The notes beneath the pieces are model-generated. The model saw only the letters and a list, made by a program, of their open reading frames with translations. It was not told where the DNA came from and searched no databases. The translations under genes were made by a program, and so were the position numbers. A stretch of 59,985 nucleotides of DNA from Rikenellaceae bacterium (GTDB lineage Bacteria; Bacteroidota; Bacteroidia; Bacteroidales; UBA932), in NCBI GenBank assembly GCA_900771335.1, contig CAAGNP010000032.1:1-59985 (forward strand), in the 5' to 3' direction. Shown piece after piece: positions 1 through 8,823 of the stretch (positions within the stretch are counted from its first letter, which is position 1; each line of letters starts with the position of its first letter).

Positions 1-41
1 GATTTACAGTCTGCCCCAGTTGGCCACTTTGGTATCTCCCC
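1..41 (-). tRNA. tRNA-Tyr (GTA), 5' part only
   Basis: The minus strand starts at base 41 with GGGGAGATACC, followed by a D-arm and an anticodon loop CTGTAAA. This gives anticodon GTA for tyrosine. The window edge cuts the molecule just after the anticodon loop, so the variable arm, T arm and 3' acceptor strand are missing. It lies 27 bases downstream of tRNA-Thr on the same strand. The pair is probably the start of the Thr-Tyr-Gly-Thr-tuf cluster common in Bacteroidetes, which would continue off the left edge; that continuation is an inference. Confidence 0.88.
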
Positions 42-68
42 ATGACAAAAAGTCAAATATTTTTTTTG

Positions 69-142
69 AGCCGATGTAGGGATTCGAACCCCCGACCAGC
101 TGATTACAAATCAGCTGCTCTGGCCAACTGAGCTACATCGGC
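69..142 (-). tRNA. tRNA-Thr (TGT)
   Basis: This is a complete 74-nt cloverleaf on the minus strand. The acceptor stem GCCGATG (142-136) pairs with CATCGGC (76-70). The anticodon loop is TTTGTAA within the stem GCTGA/TCAGC, so the anticodon is TGT and reads ACA threonine codons. The T arm contains the usual GGTTCGAATCC-type sequence. The discriminator base is U at position 69, and the CCA end is not encoded. It is probably co-transcribed with the following tRNA-Tyr. Confidence 0.95.
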
Positions 143-230
143 GTTGGCTTCCCATGAACAGCACTTGTTTTTTGGGACTGCAAATATAGATGATTTATTA
201 AAAACTGCAAAACATTTTTTAAAAAAAAAT

Positions 231-1523
231 CTAAAAAATTATCAGTGCTATCCTGTATACTATAAAACTTATCACCCATGCTACCCCCAGAGTGCTTATA
301 ATAGAGACAGTTGCCCATTTCCATGACCTGCTCTCCCTTTTTATGGTAGCGGCTGTGGCTATGCAGGGGAGATACAGAAGTGAGAATATCATGAACGAAA
401 GTGTATTTGCTCTGGTGAAGTGAGGATCCTTCGACAGCTTGTCTGCAAGGTCATTCTCGGAGATAGAGCCGTCTCCCTGATAAAGGACCCCCAGGGTACT
501 CACTATAAATTCTTTTGCAGATATACCGGTGACAAGTGCGACACTCATCTTCCAGTCAAAGCCCAGAGGCTCCATCAGCGGCTCCACTGCGTGTCCGAAC
601 TGTTCAAGATAGGACTCTCTCTCCTGTGCCCCATCCTGATGGCGAGGAAAATAGTCGAGACCCCATATTATGACCACAGCCAGGAGCACTACTGTACCTA
701 TCTTTTTTACATATTCGGATGCCGCATCCCACATGACATAGAGTGATCTTACAAATGATGGGACGGTGAGCTCTGGCAGTTCGATTCTGTAGTCCTCAGA
801 TTTTGCCCTAAAGAATATGAATTTGTAGAGCAGTGCCACAAGTATACCTATTAATATACTGCCTCCATAGAGGAGTAGCATTACCAGTACCTGGTGTTCT
901 TTGAAAAATATCCCTGAGAATACGAGGAAGACAGGCATCCTCGCGCTGCATGGTATATAAGGTATGGCGAGCATGGTCAATATCCTGTCGCTCCTCCGTT
1001 CGATGGTGCGTGTGGCCATTATTGCAGGGACGTTGCAGCCAAAACCCATGAGTAGGGGGATGAACGAGCTGCCGTGAAGACCTATAAAGTGCATGTACTT
1101 ATCCATGACTGTGGCGGCACGTGACAGGTAGTTTGATTCCTGGAGGATAGACATGAAAAAGAAGAGAATGATGATATTGGGGAGAAATGCCAGTACTGCC
1201 CCTACACCATCTATAATTCCTTTCTGTATAAAATCTTTTATCCACGATTCGGACATGCTCCCTTCCACTATGGATGAGAGCCACCCCATAAGGGACTCGA
1301 TCCAGTTTTGGGGATATGCCCCGAGGCTGAATGTGCAGTAAAACATCAGCCATATTATACCTATAAATATAAGAAGACCCCATAGGCGGTGTGTAAGGAT
1401 TCTGTCCACACGGCTAAGGGGTGCTGCTTTGGGGTTAGAATATGTCTGTTGTCCATCTCCGTCGCTGTCTCCACCGGCGTGATGAATTCCCCCTGTATGA
1501 TTGTGTCTGTTGTTATGAATCAT
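231..1523 (-). CDS. FeoB-like ferrous iron permease lacking the GTPase domain
   Basis: The 430-residue polytopic inner-membrane protein matches the membrane half of FeoB. It has an entry segment VDRILTHRLWG near residue 39, a Gate motif with GFGCNVPAIMATRTIE near residues 160-175, and a second Gate region with GISAKEFIVSTLGV. It ends in the FeoB-like SLLYLPCIATAATIKRE and a final helix. Normal FeoB carries an N-terminal G domain and is about 650-850 residues long. Here that part is replaced by about 30 residues rich in His, Gly and Asp. The upstream neighbour is dxs, whose stop lies one base before this start, so there is no room for a lost G domain and no sign of a frameshift. It is probably translationally coupled to dxs. 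Metal transport is inferred. The metal, and whether GTP is used in trans, are unknown. Confidence 0.8.
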   Translation of the reverse strand: MIHNNRHNHTGGIHHAGGDSDGDGQQTYSNPKAAPLSRVDRILTHRLWGLLIFIGIIWLMFYCTFSLGAYPQNWIESLMGWLSSIVEGSMSESWIKDFIQKGIIDGVGAVLAFLPNIIILFFFMSILQESNYLSRAATVMDKYMHFIGLHGSSFIPLLMGFGCNVPAIMATRTIERRSDRILTMLAIPYIPCSARMPVFLVFSGIFFKEHQVLVMLLLYGGSILIGILVALLYKFIFFRAKSEDYRIELPELTVPSFVRSLYVMWDAASEYVKKIGTVVLLAVVIIWGLDYFPRHQDGAQERESYLEQFGHAVEPLMEPLGFDWKMSVALVTGISAKEFIVSTLGVLYQGDGSISENDLADKLSKDPHFTRANTLSFMIFSLLYLPCIATAATIKRESRSWKWATVSIISTLGVAWVISFIVYRIALIIF

Positions 1524-1524
1524 T

Positions 1525-3387
1525 CTAATGGTTTTTTATAATGGTATCGTATATGGCATCGGCATCGTAGCTGCATTCGTGCTGCAGTTCTGCCACTGTC
1601 CCTTGCTCGACAAATCTGTCGGGGATACCCATCCCTATCAGTTTGTTATCGAGCCCATGCTCCGCAATGTATTCTGCCACTGCGCTGTGAAGACCTCCAT
1701 ATAGGGCTCCGTCCTCTACAGTGATGATGGTGGATGCCTTTTTGCAAACCTCTGCCAGGATATCCCTGTCGATAGGTTTGATAAATCTCATGTCGTAGTG
1801 AAGTGCACGGATCCCGTCACCCTCTGCTCGGGAAACGGCTTGGGCGGCCTTGTTTCCGATCGCCCCTATAGAGAGGACTGCGATTTTCTCTCCGTCGTGC
1901 AGCAATTGCCCTTTGCCTACCGGAATCATCTCCCATGGTTCGTCTCTCCAAGTGACCCCTTGACCATTGCCACGCGGATATCTGATGACGGTGGTTGGGT
2001 ATTCCGGGAGGGTGGCAGAGTAGAGCATATTTTTGAGTTCAAGCTCATTGAGCGGAGCTGCAATTGTGAGGTTTGGTATCGGTCTGAGGGCTGCGATGTC
2101 GAAACATCCGTGGTGGGTGGCTCCGTCTTCCCCCACAATGCCGGCTCTGTCCAGGCAGATGATTGCCTTCAGATTTTGGAGGGCAATATCGTGGATGATA
2201 TTGTCGTAGGCGCGCTGCATGAAAGAGGAGTAGATGTTGCAGACAGGTATCATCCCTCCGGCTGCCAGACCTGCGGTGAATGTCACTGCGTGTGACTCGG
2301 CGATCCCCACGTCAAAAACCCTCTCCGGCATCTCTTTGGCCAGGTAGTTCATGCCGCATCCGCTAAGCATTGCGGGGCTTATCCCCACAATCTTGGGATT
2401 TTGCTTCGCAAGCTGGAGCAATGTCTCTCCGAAAACGTCCTGATAGCGGGCGATATCGCTTGTCTTGACTGTCCTCTTTCCGGTTTTGGGGTCAAATGTG
2501 CCGGGTGCGTGCCATACGGTCTGGTCCTCTTCTGCAGGTTTGAACCCTTTCCCTTTGGTGGTGATTATGTGGAGCAGTTTTGGCCCTTTGATGTTTTTCA
2601 GTTTGGTCAATGTCTCCACCATCTGCTCGATGTTGTTGCCGTCGATAACCCCAAAATATCTGAATCCGAGGGATTCGAATAGGGGAGCCCCCTGGAGTAT
2701 TGCATTTTTGGTGCTGTTTACGAAGGCTTGTACCCCGGATCTTAGTTTGGATGCACCTCCAAGTCTGTTCCATACTTTGTTTTTAACGGAGTTGTATGTG
2801 CGGGAGGTGGTAATTTTGAGCAGGTGGTTGTGGAGTGCACCTGTATTCTGGTCGATAGATATCTGGTTGTCATTAAGGATAACCAGGATGTCTGTCTTCA
2901 TCGACCCTGCGTTGTTAAGCGCTTCGAATGCAAGGCCTCCGGTGAGGGCACCGTCTCCAATGACTGCTGTCACTTTGTAGTTTTCACCGCTCATCTGTCC
3001 CGCTACAGCAAGTCCGAGGGCAGATGATATCGATGTGGATGAGTGTCCGGTGCCGAAAGAGTCGTAAGGGCTCTCCGAGATCTTCGGAAAGCCACTTATA
3101 CCCTTGTATTTTCTATTGTTCTTAAAAGCCTCTTTCCTCCCTGTGATGATCTTGTGGGCGTATGCCTGGTGGCCCACGTCGAATACAACTTTATCCTTAG
3201 GGGTGTCAAATACATAGTGCAATGCCACGCAGAGCTCCACAGCGCCAAGGCTGGCACCGAGGTGTCCCGGGTTACATGCACAACACTCGATCATGTACTC
3301 CCTTACCTCCGAACAGAGCTGTGCAAGCTCTTCAGTGGTGAAGCTTTTCAGATCAAGTGGGCTATTGACTTTGTCAAGCAGGCTCAT
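1525..3387 (-). CDS. dxs: 1-deoxy-D-xylulose-5-phosphate synthase
   Basis: This thiamine-diphosphate enzyme condenses pyruvate and glyceraldehyde-3-phosphate in the first step of the MEP isoprenoid pathway. It is also the branch point for thiamine and pyridoxal synthesis. The 620-residue length is usual for DXS. Visible motifs are the N-terminal HLGASLGAVEL, the phosphate/ThDP region DVGHQAYAHKIITGR, the ThDP-binding GDGALTGG with downstream LNDNQISI, and the transketolase central domain with DVGIAESHAVTFTAG. The C-terminal transketolase domain holds TVEDGALYGGLHSAV. The gene sits 8 bp downstream of purA and directly before the FeoB-like gene, all on the minus strand, so the three may form one transcript. 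Function is secure from motifs. Confidence 0.96.
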   Translation of the reverse strand: MSLLDKVNSPLDLKSFTTEELAQLCSEVREYMIECCACNPGHLGASLGAVELCVALHYVFDTPKDKVVFDVGHQAYAHKIITGRKEAFKNNRKYKGISGFPKISESPYDSFGTGHSSTSISSALGLAVAGQMSGENYKVTAVIGDGALTGGLAFEALNNAGSMKTDILVILNDNQISIDQNTGALHNHLLKITTSRTYNSVKNKVWNRLGGASKLRSGVQAFVNSTKNAILQGAPLFESLGFRYFGVIDGNNIEQMVETLTKLKNIKGPKLLHIITTKGKGFKPAEEDQTVWHAPGTFDPKTGKRTVKTSDIARYQDVFGETLLQLAKQNPKIVGISPAMLSGCGMNYLAKEMPERVFDVGIAESHAVTFTAGLAAGGMIPVCNIYSSFMQRAYDNIIHDIALQNLKAIICLDRAGIVGEDGATHHGCFDIAALRPIPNLTIAAPLNELELKNMLYSATLPEYPTTVIRYPRGNGQGVTWRDEPWEMIPVGKGQLLHDGEKIAVLSIGAIGNKAAQAVSRAEGDGIRALHYDMRFIKPIDRDILAEVCKKASTIITVEDGALYGGLHSAVAEYIAEHGLDNKLIGMGIPDRFVEQGTVAELQHECSYDADAIYDTIIKNH

Positions 3388-3395
3388 AAGGATGA

Positions 3396-4661
3396 TTACT
3401 CTCTAACGATAGTTTGATCACGGTCAGGACCCAAAGAGATGATGCTGATAGGAACTCCTGTCTCTTTCTCGATGAATCTTACATAGTTCATGAATTCAAA
3501 TGGAAGTTCTTTCTCGTCCTTTGCTTTTGAAAGGTCTTTGTTCCACCCTTTGAATTCTTTGTAGATAGGGGTGACTTCAGCGTAAGTGTCGTATGGAACT
3601 TTGTCGGTCTCCACACCGTCCACGATGTAGCCGGTAGCTACTTTAATGGTCTCAAATGTATCCATAACGTCGCTCTTCATCATGATAAGCTCAGTCACAC
3701 CGTTAAGCATGATGGCATATTTGAGTGCTACAAGGTCGAGCCAGCCTGTTCTGCGTGGTCTGCCAGTGGTGGCACCGAACTCATGGCCAAGCTGACGGAG
3801 TCTTTCACCTGTCTCGTCAAACAGCTCAGTAGGGAATGGACCGCTACCTACTCTGGTGCAATATGCTTTGAAGATACCGAATACTCTATCGATGTTGCAA
3901 GGTGCCACACCCATACCGATACAAGCACCTGAACATGTAGTGCTTGAAGAGGTTACGAATGGATATGAACCGAAGTCCACATCAAGCATAGAGCCTTGTG
4001 CACCCTCAGCAAGTATTCTGGAGCCTTCTTTGAGTTTTTTATTTGCGAAGTACTCTCCGTCTACAAGCTGGAAGCTCTTCAGGTATTCGATGGCATCCAT
4101 CCACTCTTTTTCATTCTGGTTAGGATCGAACTCGAAATCGTACTGTTTCAAAAGTCCGAGATGTTTGTCTTTAAGGGCCTGGTATCTCTCCTGGAAGTTT
4201 TCAGCAAGTGTGTCACCTACTCTGAGACCGTTTCTTCCTGTCTTGTCCATATAAGTGGGACCGATACCTTTAAGGGTAGAACCGATCTTTGATTTCCCTT
4301 TTGATGCTTCAGATGCTGCATCAAGGGTTCTGTGGGTAGGGAGGATAAGGTGGGCTTTTTTGGCGATAACCACCCTCTCTCTTACCGGAACACCGATAGC
4401 TTCAAGTTTTTCACACTCCTCACGGAAGATAATAGGGTCAAGAACTACGCCATTGCCAATGATGTTGATGGCGTCTTTTCTGAAAACACCTGATGGAACA
4501 GAGTGGAGTACGAATGACATATCTCCGAAATGGAGTGAGTGACCTGCGTTAGGTCCACCTTGGAAACGTGCTACTACAGGGTAGTTGTTGGCAAGTACGT
4601 CTACGATTTTACCTTTACCTTCATCGCCCCATTGCAATCCAAGTACTACATCGACTTTCAT
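3396..4661 (-). CDS. purA: Adenylosuccinate synthetase
   Basis: PurA joins IMP and aspartate using GTP, the first committed step from IMP to AMP. The 421-residue protein has the family's N-terminal GLQWGDEGKGKIVD loop with the catalytic Asp, and NAGHS with the catalytic His near residue 40. It also has GSTLKGIGPTY, EGAQGSMLDVDFG near the middle, and GRPRRTGWLDLV in the C-terminal part. The C terminus ISLGPDRDQTI is typical of the guanine-binding region. The start MKVDVVLGLQWG fits the usual position of the nucleotide loop. It lies 41 bp downstream of ssb and 8 bp before dxs on the same strand. Confidence 0.97.
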   Translation of the reverse strand: MKVDVVLGLQWGDEGKGKIVDVLANNYPVVARFQGGPNAGHSLHFGDMSFVLHSVPSGVFRKDAINIIGNGVVLDPIIFREECEKLEAIGVPVRERVVIAKKAHLILPTHRTLDAASEASKGKSKIGSTLKGIGPTYMDKTGRNGLRVGDTLAENFQERYQALKDKHLGLLKQYDFEFDPNQNEKEWMDAIEYLKSFQLVDGEYFANKKLKEGSRILAEGAQGSMLDVDFGSYPFVTSSSTTCSGACIGMGVAPCNIDRVFGIFKAYCTRVGSGPFPTELFDETGERLRQLGHEFGATTGRPRRTGWLDLVALKYAIMLNGVTELIMMKSDVMDTFETIKVATGYIVDGVETDKVPYDTYAEVTPIYKEFKGWNKDLSKAKDEKELPFEFMNYVRFIEKETGVPISIISLGPDRDQTIVRE

Positions 4662-4702
4662 AATGAGTTCTGTATTTTTAAAATTTGATATTTTTGTCAG
4701 AA

Positions 4703-5164
4703 TTAGAATGGTAGATCGTCACCCTCATCCTCCATGTTGTTGATGTCTATGATAGGGGTGCTTTTTGGTACAGCCGGTGCCGCTTGCTGATATGCAGGGG
4801 CAGGAGCTGCCGGTGCCTGGTATCCTGAGTTGTCACCCTTGCGGCCAAGCATTTGGAGATTGTCAGCATTGATCTCGGTGATATAGCGGGTGTTTCCATC
4901 CCTGTCCGAGTATGAGCGGGTACGGATTCTACCCTCTATGTAAAGCTGAGTCCCCTTCCTTACATATTTTTCAACTATATCAGCCAATGATCTCCAACAC
5001 ACGATGTTGTGCCATTCGGTCTGCTCTTTAGTCTCCCCGTTTTTGTCTTTGTATCTCTCAGTAGTGGCAAGAGTGAATGATGCGGTGGTAGCGCCGCTTT
5101 CCAAATGTCTTACCTCGGGGTCTTTCCCTACATTGCCTATCAGCATTACTTTATTCAGTGACAT
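4703..5164 (-). CDS. ssb: Single-stranded DNA-binding protein
   Basis: SSB coats single-stranded DNA during replication, recombination and repair. The 153-residue protein has the OB fold start MSLNKVMLIGNVGKDPEVR, then FTLATTERYKDKNGE, TEWHNIVCW and QLYIEGRIRTRSY. A Pro/Ala/Gln-rich linker follows from about residue 110, then the acidic tip ending DDLPF that binds partner proteins. Length and layout are normal. It is the first gene of the minus-strand run and is divergent from the MFS genes across a 156-bp gap. A sequence resembling TAnnTTTG (TACCTTTA) reads toward it in that gap. Confidence 0.95.
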   Translation of the reverse strand: MSLNKVMLIGNVGKDPEVRHLESGATTASFTLATTERYKDKNGETKEQTEWHNIVCWRSLADIVEKYVRKGTQLYIEGRIRTRSYSDRDGNTRYITEINADNLQMLGRKGDNSGYQAPAAPAPAYQQAAPAVPKSTPIIDINNMEDEGDDLPF

Positions 5165-5320
5165 ATTCTCTATTGTTTTATAATGACCCGTAAAGGTACA
5201 ATTATTATATGAAAATGAAAAATAAAAGTAGGGTAGGAAATTTTAATTTTGGCATCTCCTTAAAAATGCCTACTTTAGTGGATTATTTGTGTAAATTAAT
5301 CTAAAACTATCTTTTTTCTA

Positions 5321-6679
5321 ATGACAGCAAAAGTCCAAAAATTTATCAATGACAGCGGTGTGGCGCGTTGGTCAGCGTTGGTGCTGATAGCACTTATGAT
5401 GTTCTTCGCATATATGTTTGTGGATGTATTGTCCCCATTGTCTACCCTTCTGGAGACATCGAAAGGTTGGTCAGCTGAGACCTATGGTACATTCTGCAGT
5501 TCTGAATATTTTCTGAATGTTTTCGCATTCTTCCTGATTTTCGCAGGTATCATCCTCGATAAGATGGGTATCCGCTTCACCGGTATCCTCTCAGCAGCAG
5601 TTATGGTGGTGGGCGCTTCCATCAAGTTGTATGCTATCAGTGATCTTTTCTCACCTGAGTCGGGCCTGTACAGATTTCTGGACTCTTTCTGGGTAAGTTT
5701 CCCCCCTACAGCGAAGTTGGCATCGGTAGGTTTCATGATCTTCGGGTGCGGTGTCGAGATGGGTGGTGTGACTGTATCGAAGGCTATCGCCAAATGGTTC
5801 AAGGGTAAGGAGATGGCTCTTGCAATGGGTCTTGAGATGGCAATTGCACGTCTTGGCGTTTTCGCCGTATTCCGTCTCTCTCCTGCACTTTCGACTTGGG
5901 CAAATGAGGCTATGCCTACAGTGGTGACTCCTGTTCTTTTCTGTACCATTCTGTTGATTATCGGACTTTTGACCTATACCATCTTTACTTTCATGGATAA
6001 GAAACTTGACTCCCAGCTTGGTGAAGTGGCATCTGAGGAGCCTGAGGAGCAGTTCAAAGTGAGTGATGTGGGAAAATTGTTTACCAGCAAGACTTTCCTT
6101 ATCGTGGCCGGTCTTTGTGTACTTTACTATTCTGCTATCTTCCCATTCCAGAAGTTTGCTACCGGTATGCTTGAGACAAATCTGAATATGCCTACAGAGA
6201 AGGCGGCAGGTCTTTTCTCATGGTTCCCTATCGGAGCTATGTTCCTGACTCCGTTCCTTGGTGCATTCCTTGACAAGAAAGGTAAAGGTGCCACTATGCT
6301 TATCGCAGGTGCTGTCCTTATGATCATATGTCACTTGACATTCGCACTTGTCCCTCTCAACCAGCCTATCGCTTATGCTGCGATCATTCTCCTTGGAGTG
6401 TCATTCTCTCTTGTCCCTGCAGCCTTGTGGCCATCGGTTCCAAAGTTGGTGGAGGAGAGATATCTTGGTTCGGCTTACTCTGTGATCTTCTGGATCCAAA
6501 ATATAGGCTTGATGCTTTTCCCTATCATCATCGGTAAAGCACTCGATGTGACAGGCGGTTATACAGTGCCAATGCTTATCTTCTCGTCACTCGGTATCCT
6601 TGCACTTGTGCTTGGTCTGTGGCTGAAAGTGGAGGACAGAAAGAAAGGATATGGTCTTGAAGAGCCTAATATCAAATAG
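5321..6679 (+). CDS. Major facilitator superfamily transporter
   Basis: A 452-residue inner-membrane protein with about 12 hydrophobic segments and a hydrophilic loop near residues 230-250. The motif GIILDKMGIRFTG in the loop after TM2 is the MFS A-type motif, and the repeat copy GAFLDKKGKGAT appears in the second half. A conserved stretch IAKWFKGKEMALAMGL follows TM4. The substrate cannot be read from sequence. The next gene is a close paralogue, 32 bp away, with the same motifs in the same places, so the pair probably arose by tandem duplication and may transport related solutes or work together. No signal peptide is expected. It is divergent from ssb. Confidence 0.88.
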   Translation: MTAKVQKFINDSGVARWSALVLIALMMFFAYMFVDVLSPLSTLLETSKGWSAETYGTFCSSEYFLNVFAFFLIFAGIILDKMGIRFTGILSAAVMVVGASIKLYAISDLFSPESGLYRFLDSFWVSFPPTAKLASVGFMIFGCGVEMGGVTVSKAIAKWFKGKEMALAMGLEMAIARLGVFAVFRLSPALSTWANEAMPTVVTPVLFCTILLIIGLLTYTIFTFMDKKLDSQLGEVASEEPEEQFKVSDVGKLFTSKTFLIVAGLCVLYYSAIFPFQKFATGMLETNLNMPTEKAAGLFSWFPIGAMFLTPFLGAFLDKKGKGATMLIAGAVLMIICHLTFALVPLNQPIAYAAIILLGVSFSLVPAALWPSVPKLVEERYLGSAYSVIFWIQNIGLMLFPIIIGKALDVTGGYTVPMLIFSSLGILALVLGLWLKVEDRKKGYGLEEPNIK

Positions 6680-6711
6680 ATGCAAATCAATAATCAATCA
6701 ATACAATTTTT

Positions 6712-8076
6712 ATGAATAAAGTAGTTAAAACCTTGAAAGAGAGCAAGAGTGCATGTTGGATTGCATGGGCATGCCTGGTAATCCCTATGTTTGCGTCGTA
6801 CTTCTTCGACGATATGTTCTCTACTATCTCTCACATCTTCAAAAACCCTGAAATGTTGGAACTTGGTTGGAGTATGTCTGACTATGGTTTCTATGCTGGC
6901 GGTTACTCTTTCCTATGTGTATGGGGAGGTCTTATCGTTTGCGGTATCCTTTTGGATAAATGGGGTGTACGTGTGACCGGTTCTATCTTCGTAGGTCTTA
7001 TGACTTTGGGTGCTGCTTTGGTTTACATCACCATCTCTTCACCTGCTATCGTTGCTACCGGTAATTCACTTACTATCGCTTATGTAGGCTGTATGTTGTT
7101 CGGTCTTGGTAGTGAGATCGCCGGTGTGGCTGTGACACGTTCTATTGCCAAATGGTTCAAAGGCAAATCGATGGCTTTGGCTATGGGTCTTCAGCTCTCT
7201 ATCGCCCGTCTTGGTACTGCTGCCGCTCTTCTTCTCTCACCGGTATTGGTGGCTGAGTCTGCTGCAGGCTATCCGCTTGATGTTACCAGCAAACCTGCAT
7301 TTATCGGTGTGATGCTTCTTCTTGTGGGCTCTATCGTATGGGCTATCTTCGTGGCTATGGATGCCAAATTTGACAGACAGACAGGTACTACCGATAAAGT
7401 GGAGACTGCTGAGGAGGATAAATTCAAATTCTCTGATATCATCAAAGTGCTTACCAACAAACACTATTTGTTGATCTCTCTTCTTTGTGTATTCTTCTAC
7501 TGCTGTATCATCTCATTCAAGAAATTCGCTACAGCTATCCTTATCCCAAGATTTGGTGGTGAAGTGGCTGCAGAATTCGAAAGAACAGCATCTACAATGG
7601 TATCTATGATTCCATTCTTTACTGTAGTGTTCACCCCTCTATTTGGTAGCCTTGTAGACAAAATCGGTAAAGCTACCACTTGGATGATTACAGGTTCTGT
7701 ACTTGTATTCTCTGCACACCTTATCATCGCTTTTGCACCTGCACAGCCAATCTTCGGTTATATCGGTATCGCTATCCTTGGTGTAGGTTACTCATTGGTT
7801 CCTGCAGCTATGTGGCCATCAGTTCCTAAGATTGTTCCTGAGAAGAATCTTGGTACAGCTTACTCGCTTATCTACTGGATCCAGAATATGGGTATGCTTT
7901 TGGTTCCTATCTTCGTGGGTGGTATCCTTGAGAGAAATTCAGGTGTTGAGGCAGCCGTTAAAGCAGAGTATATCTTTATCGGTCTTGGTATCGTGGCTAT
8001 CACAGTATCATTGCTTCTTTTCTTCTCATCCAAGAAGAACCCTCAGCTACAACTTGACGAACCTAACAGGAAGTAG
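6712..8076 (+). CDS. Major facilitator superfamily transporter, paralogue of the preceding gene
   Basis: A 454-residue 12-helix MFS carrier. It repeats the hallmarks of its neighbour: GILLDKWGVRVTG after TM2, IAKWFKGKSMALAMGL after TM4, GSLVDKIGKAT in the second half, and SLVPAAMWPSVPK near TM10. The start follows the first MFS gene by 32 bp, so the two are probably co-transcribed. Its last 14 bp overlap the 3' end of aroE on the other strand, a tight convergent arrangement with no room for a separate terminator. The substrate is unknown. A dimeric or two-component carrier is possible but is only an inference from the pairing. Confidence 0.88.
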   Translation: MNKVVKTLKESKSACWIAWACLVIPMFASYFFDDMFSTISHIFKNPEMLELGWSMSDYGFYAGGYSFLCVWGGLIVCGILLDKWGVRVTGSIFVGLMTLGAALVYITISSPAIVATGNSLTIAYVGCMLFGLGSEIAGVAVTRSIAKWFKGKSMALAMGLQLSIARLGTAAALLLSPVLVAESAAGYPLDVTSKPAFIGVMLLLVGSIVWAIFVAMDAKFDRQTGTTDKVETAEEDKFKFSDIIKVLTNKHYLLISLLCVFFYCCIISFKKFATAILIPRFGGEVAAEFERTASTMVSMIPFFTVVFTPLFGSLVDKIGKATTWMITGSVLVFSAHLIIAFAPAQPIFGYIGIAILGVGYSLVPAAMWPSVPKIVPEKNLGTAYSLIYWIQNMGMLLVPIFVGGILERNSGVEAAVKAEYIFIGLGIVAITVSLLLFFSSKKNPQLQLDEPNRK

Positions 8077-8821
8077 TATAGAAAATATCCCAGGCCGCTT
8101 GTGCCTGATGGAAGAGCCACTCTTTACCGCTGAGGTAAAGGGTGGTTTTTTTAATGTGTTCAGAGGTGATTTGAGGGTCGCGGTAGTTTGCCTCCAGGAC
8201 CACCTTGTCTGAGAAATCGATTCTTGAGAGCCCCTCGATGGCTGCAGGGAGGGTGTAGATTATGAAATCGTAAAGATCTGCTATTGAGATAGCTCTCTCC
8301 ATGGGGACAGCATCAATATTGTCGAAGCCACCTATGGATATGAGTCTCTCTGCGAAGAGCTCCCCTTTGCGTGCAGTGCGGTTTGCAATGGTCACTTTGC
8401 AGCCGAGCTTTGCCATGGCGACGGCGGCCGCTTTTCCTGCACCTCCGCATCCGATGATAAGTGCGCTGCGCCCATATTGCGCCTCGCCGCAGTGGGCAGC
8501 AATGGTTCGCATGACTCCGTCAATATCGGTGTTGTACCCTTTAATCCGGGTGCCTTCCTTTTTCAGCAGGTTTGTTGCTCCGCAAAGCTCGCAATCTCTC
8601 TCGAGTGTATCTGCCTCCAAAAATGCCCTCTCTTTGAATGGGGCAGTGACATTTATGGCGTCATAGCGGTCGCGGAATATGGAGATCGCCTCTTCGAAAT
8701 CTGGGGTCTCGATGAGATCGTAGGTGTCTTGTGTCCCGGGGTGATATTGGTAGAAGAGTGCCGGGCTCTGGCTATGGGATATTGGGTGACCTATGAGCCC
8801 GAAATTTTTCGGAGTGCTCAT
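8063..8821 (-). CDS. aroE: Shikimate dehydrogenase
   Basis: AroE reduces 3-dehydroshikimate to shikimate with NADPH in the chorismate pathway. The 252-residue product begins MSTPKNFGLIGHPISHSQSP; GHPISHSQSP is the substrate-binding motif. The catalytic Lys lies in NVTAPFKERAF. The Rossmann loop GCGGAGKAAAVAMAKLG is followed by NRTARKGE, the NADP-binding arginine region. I place the start at 8821 because an upstream in-frame extension to 8863 would run far into the preceding methyltransferase gene, which ends at 8824. The gene overlaps the convergent MFS gene by 14 bp. The shikimate kinase gene aroK is also in this window but about 30 kb away. Confidence 0.93.
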   Translation of the reverse strand: MSTPKNFGLIGHPISHSQSPALFYQYHPGTQDTYDLIETPDFEEAISIFRDRYDAINVTAPFKERAFLEADTLERDCELCGATNLLKKEGTRIKGYNTDIDGVMRTIAAHCGEAQYGRSALIIGCGGAGKAAAVAMAKLGCKVTIANRTARKGELFAERLISIGGFDNIDAVPMERAISIADLYDFIIYTLPAAIEGLSRIDFSDKVVLEANYRDPQITSEHIKKTTLYLSGKEWLFHQAQAAWDIFYTTSC

Positions 8822-8823
8822 GG

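Noticed and set aside
231..1523. FeoB gene broken by a frameshift
   Set aside because: The other frames upstream encode dxs, not a FeoB G domain. The gene is short by design or by old loss, not by a local error.
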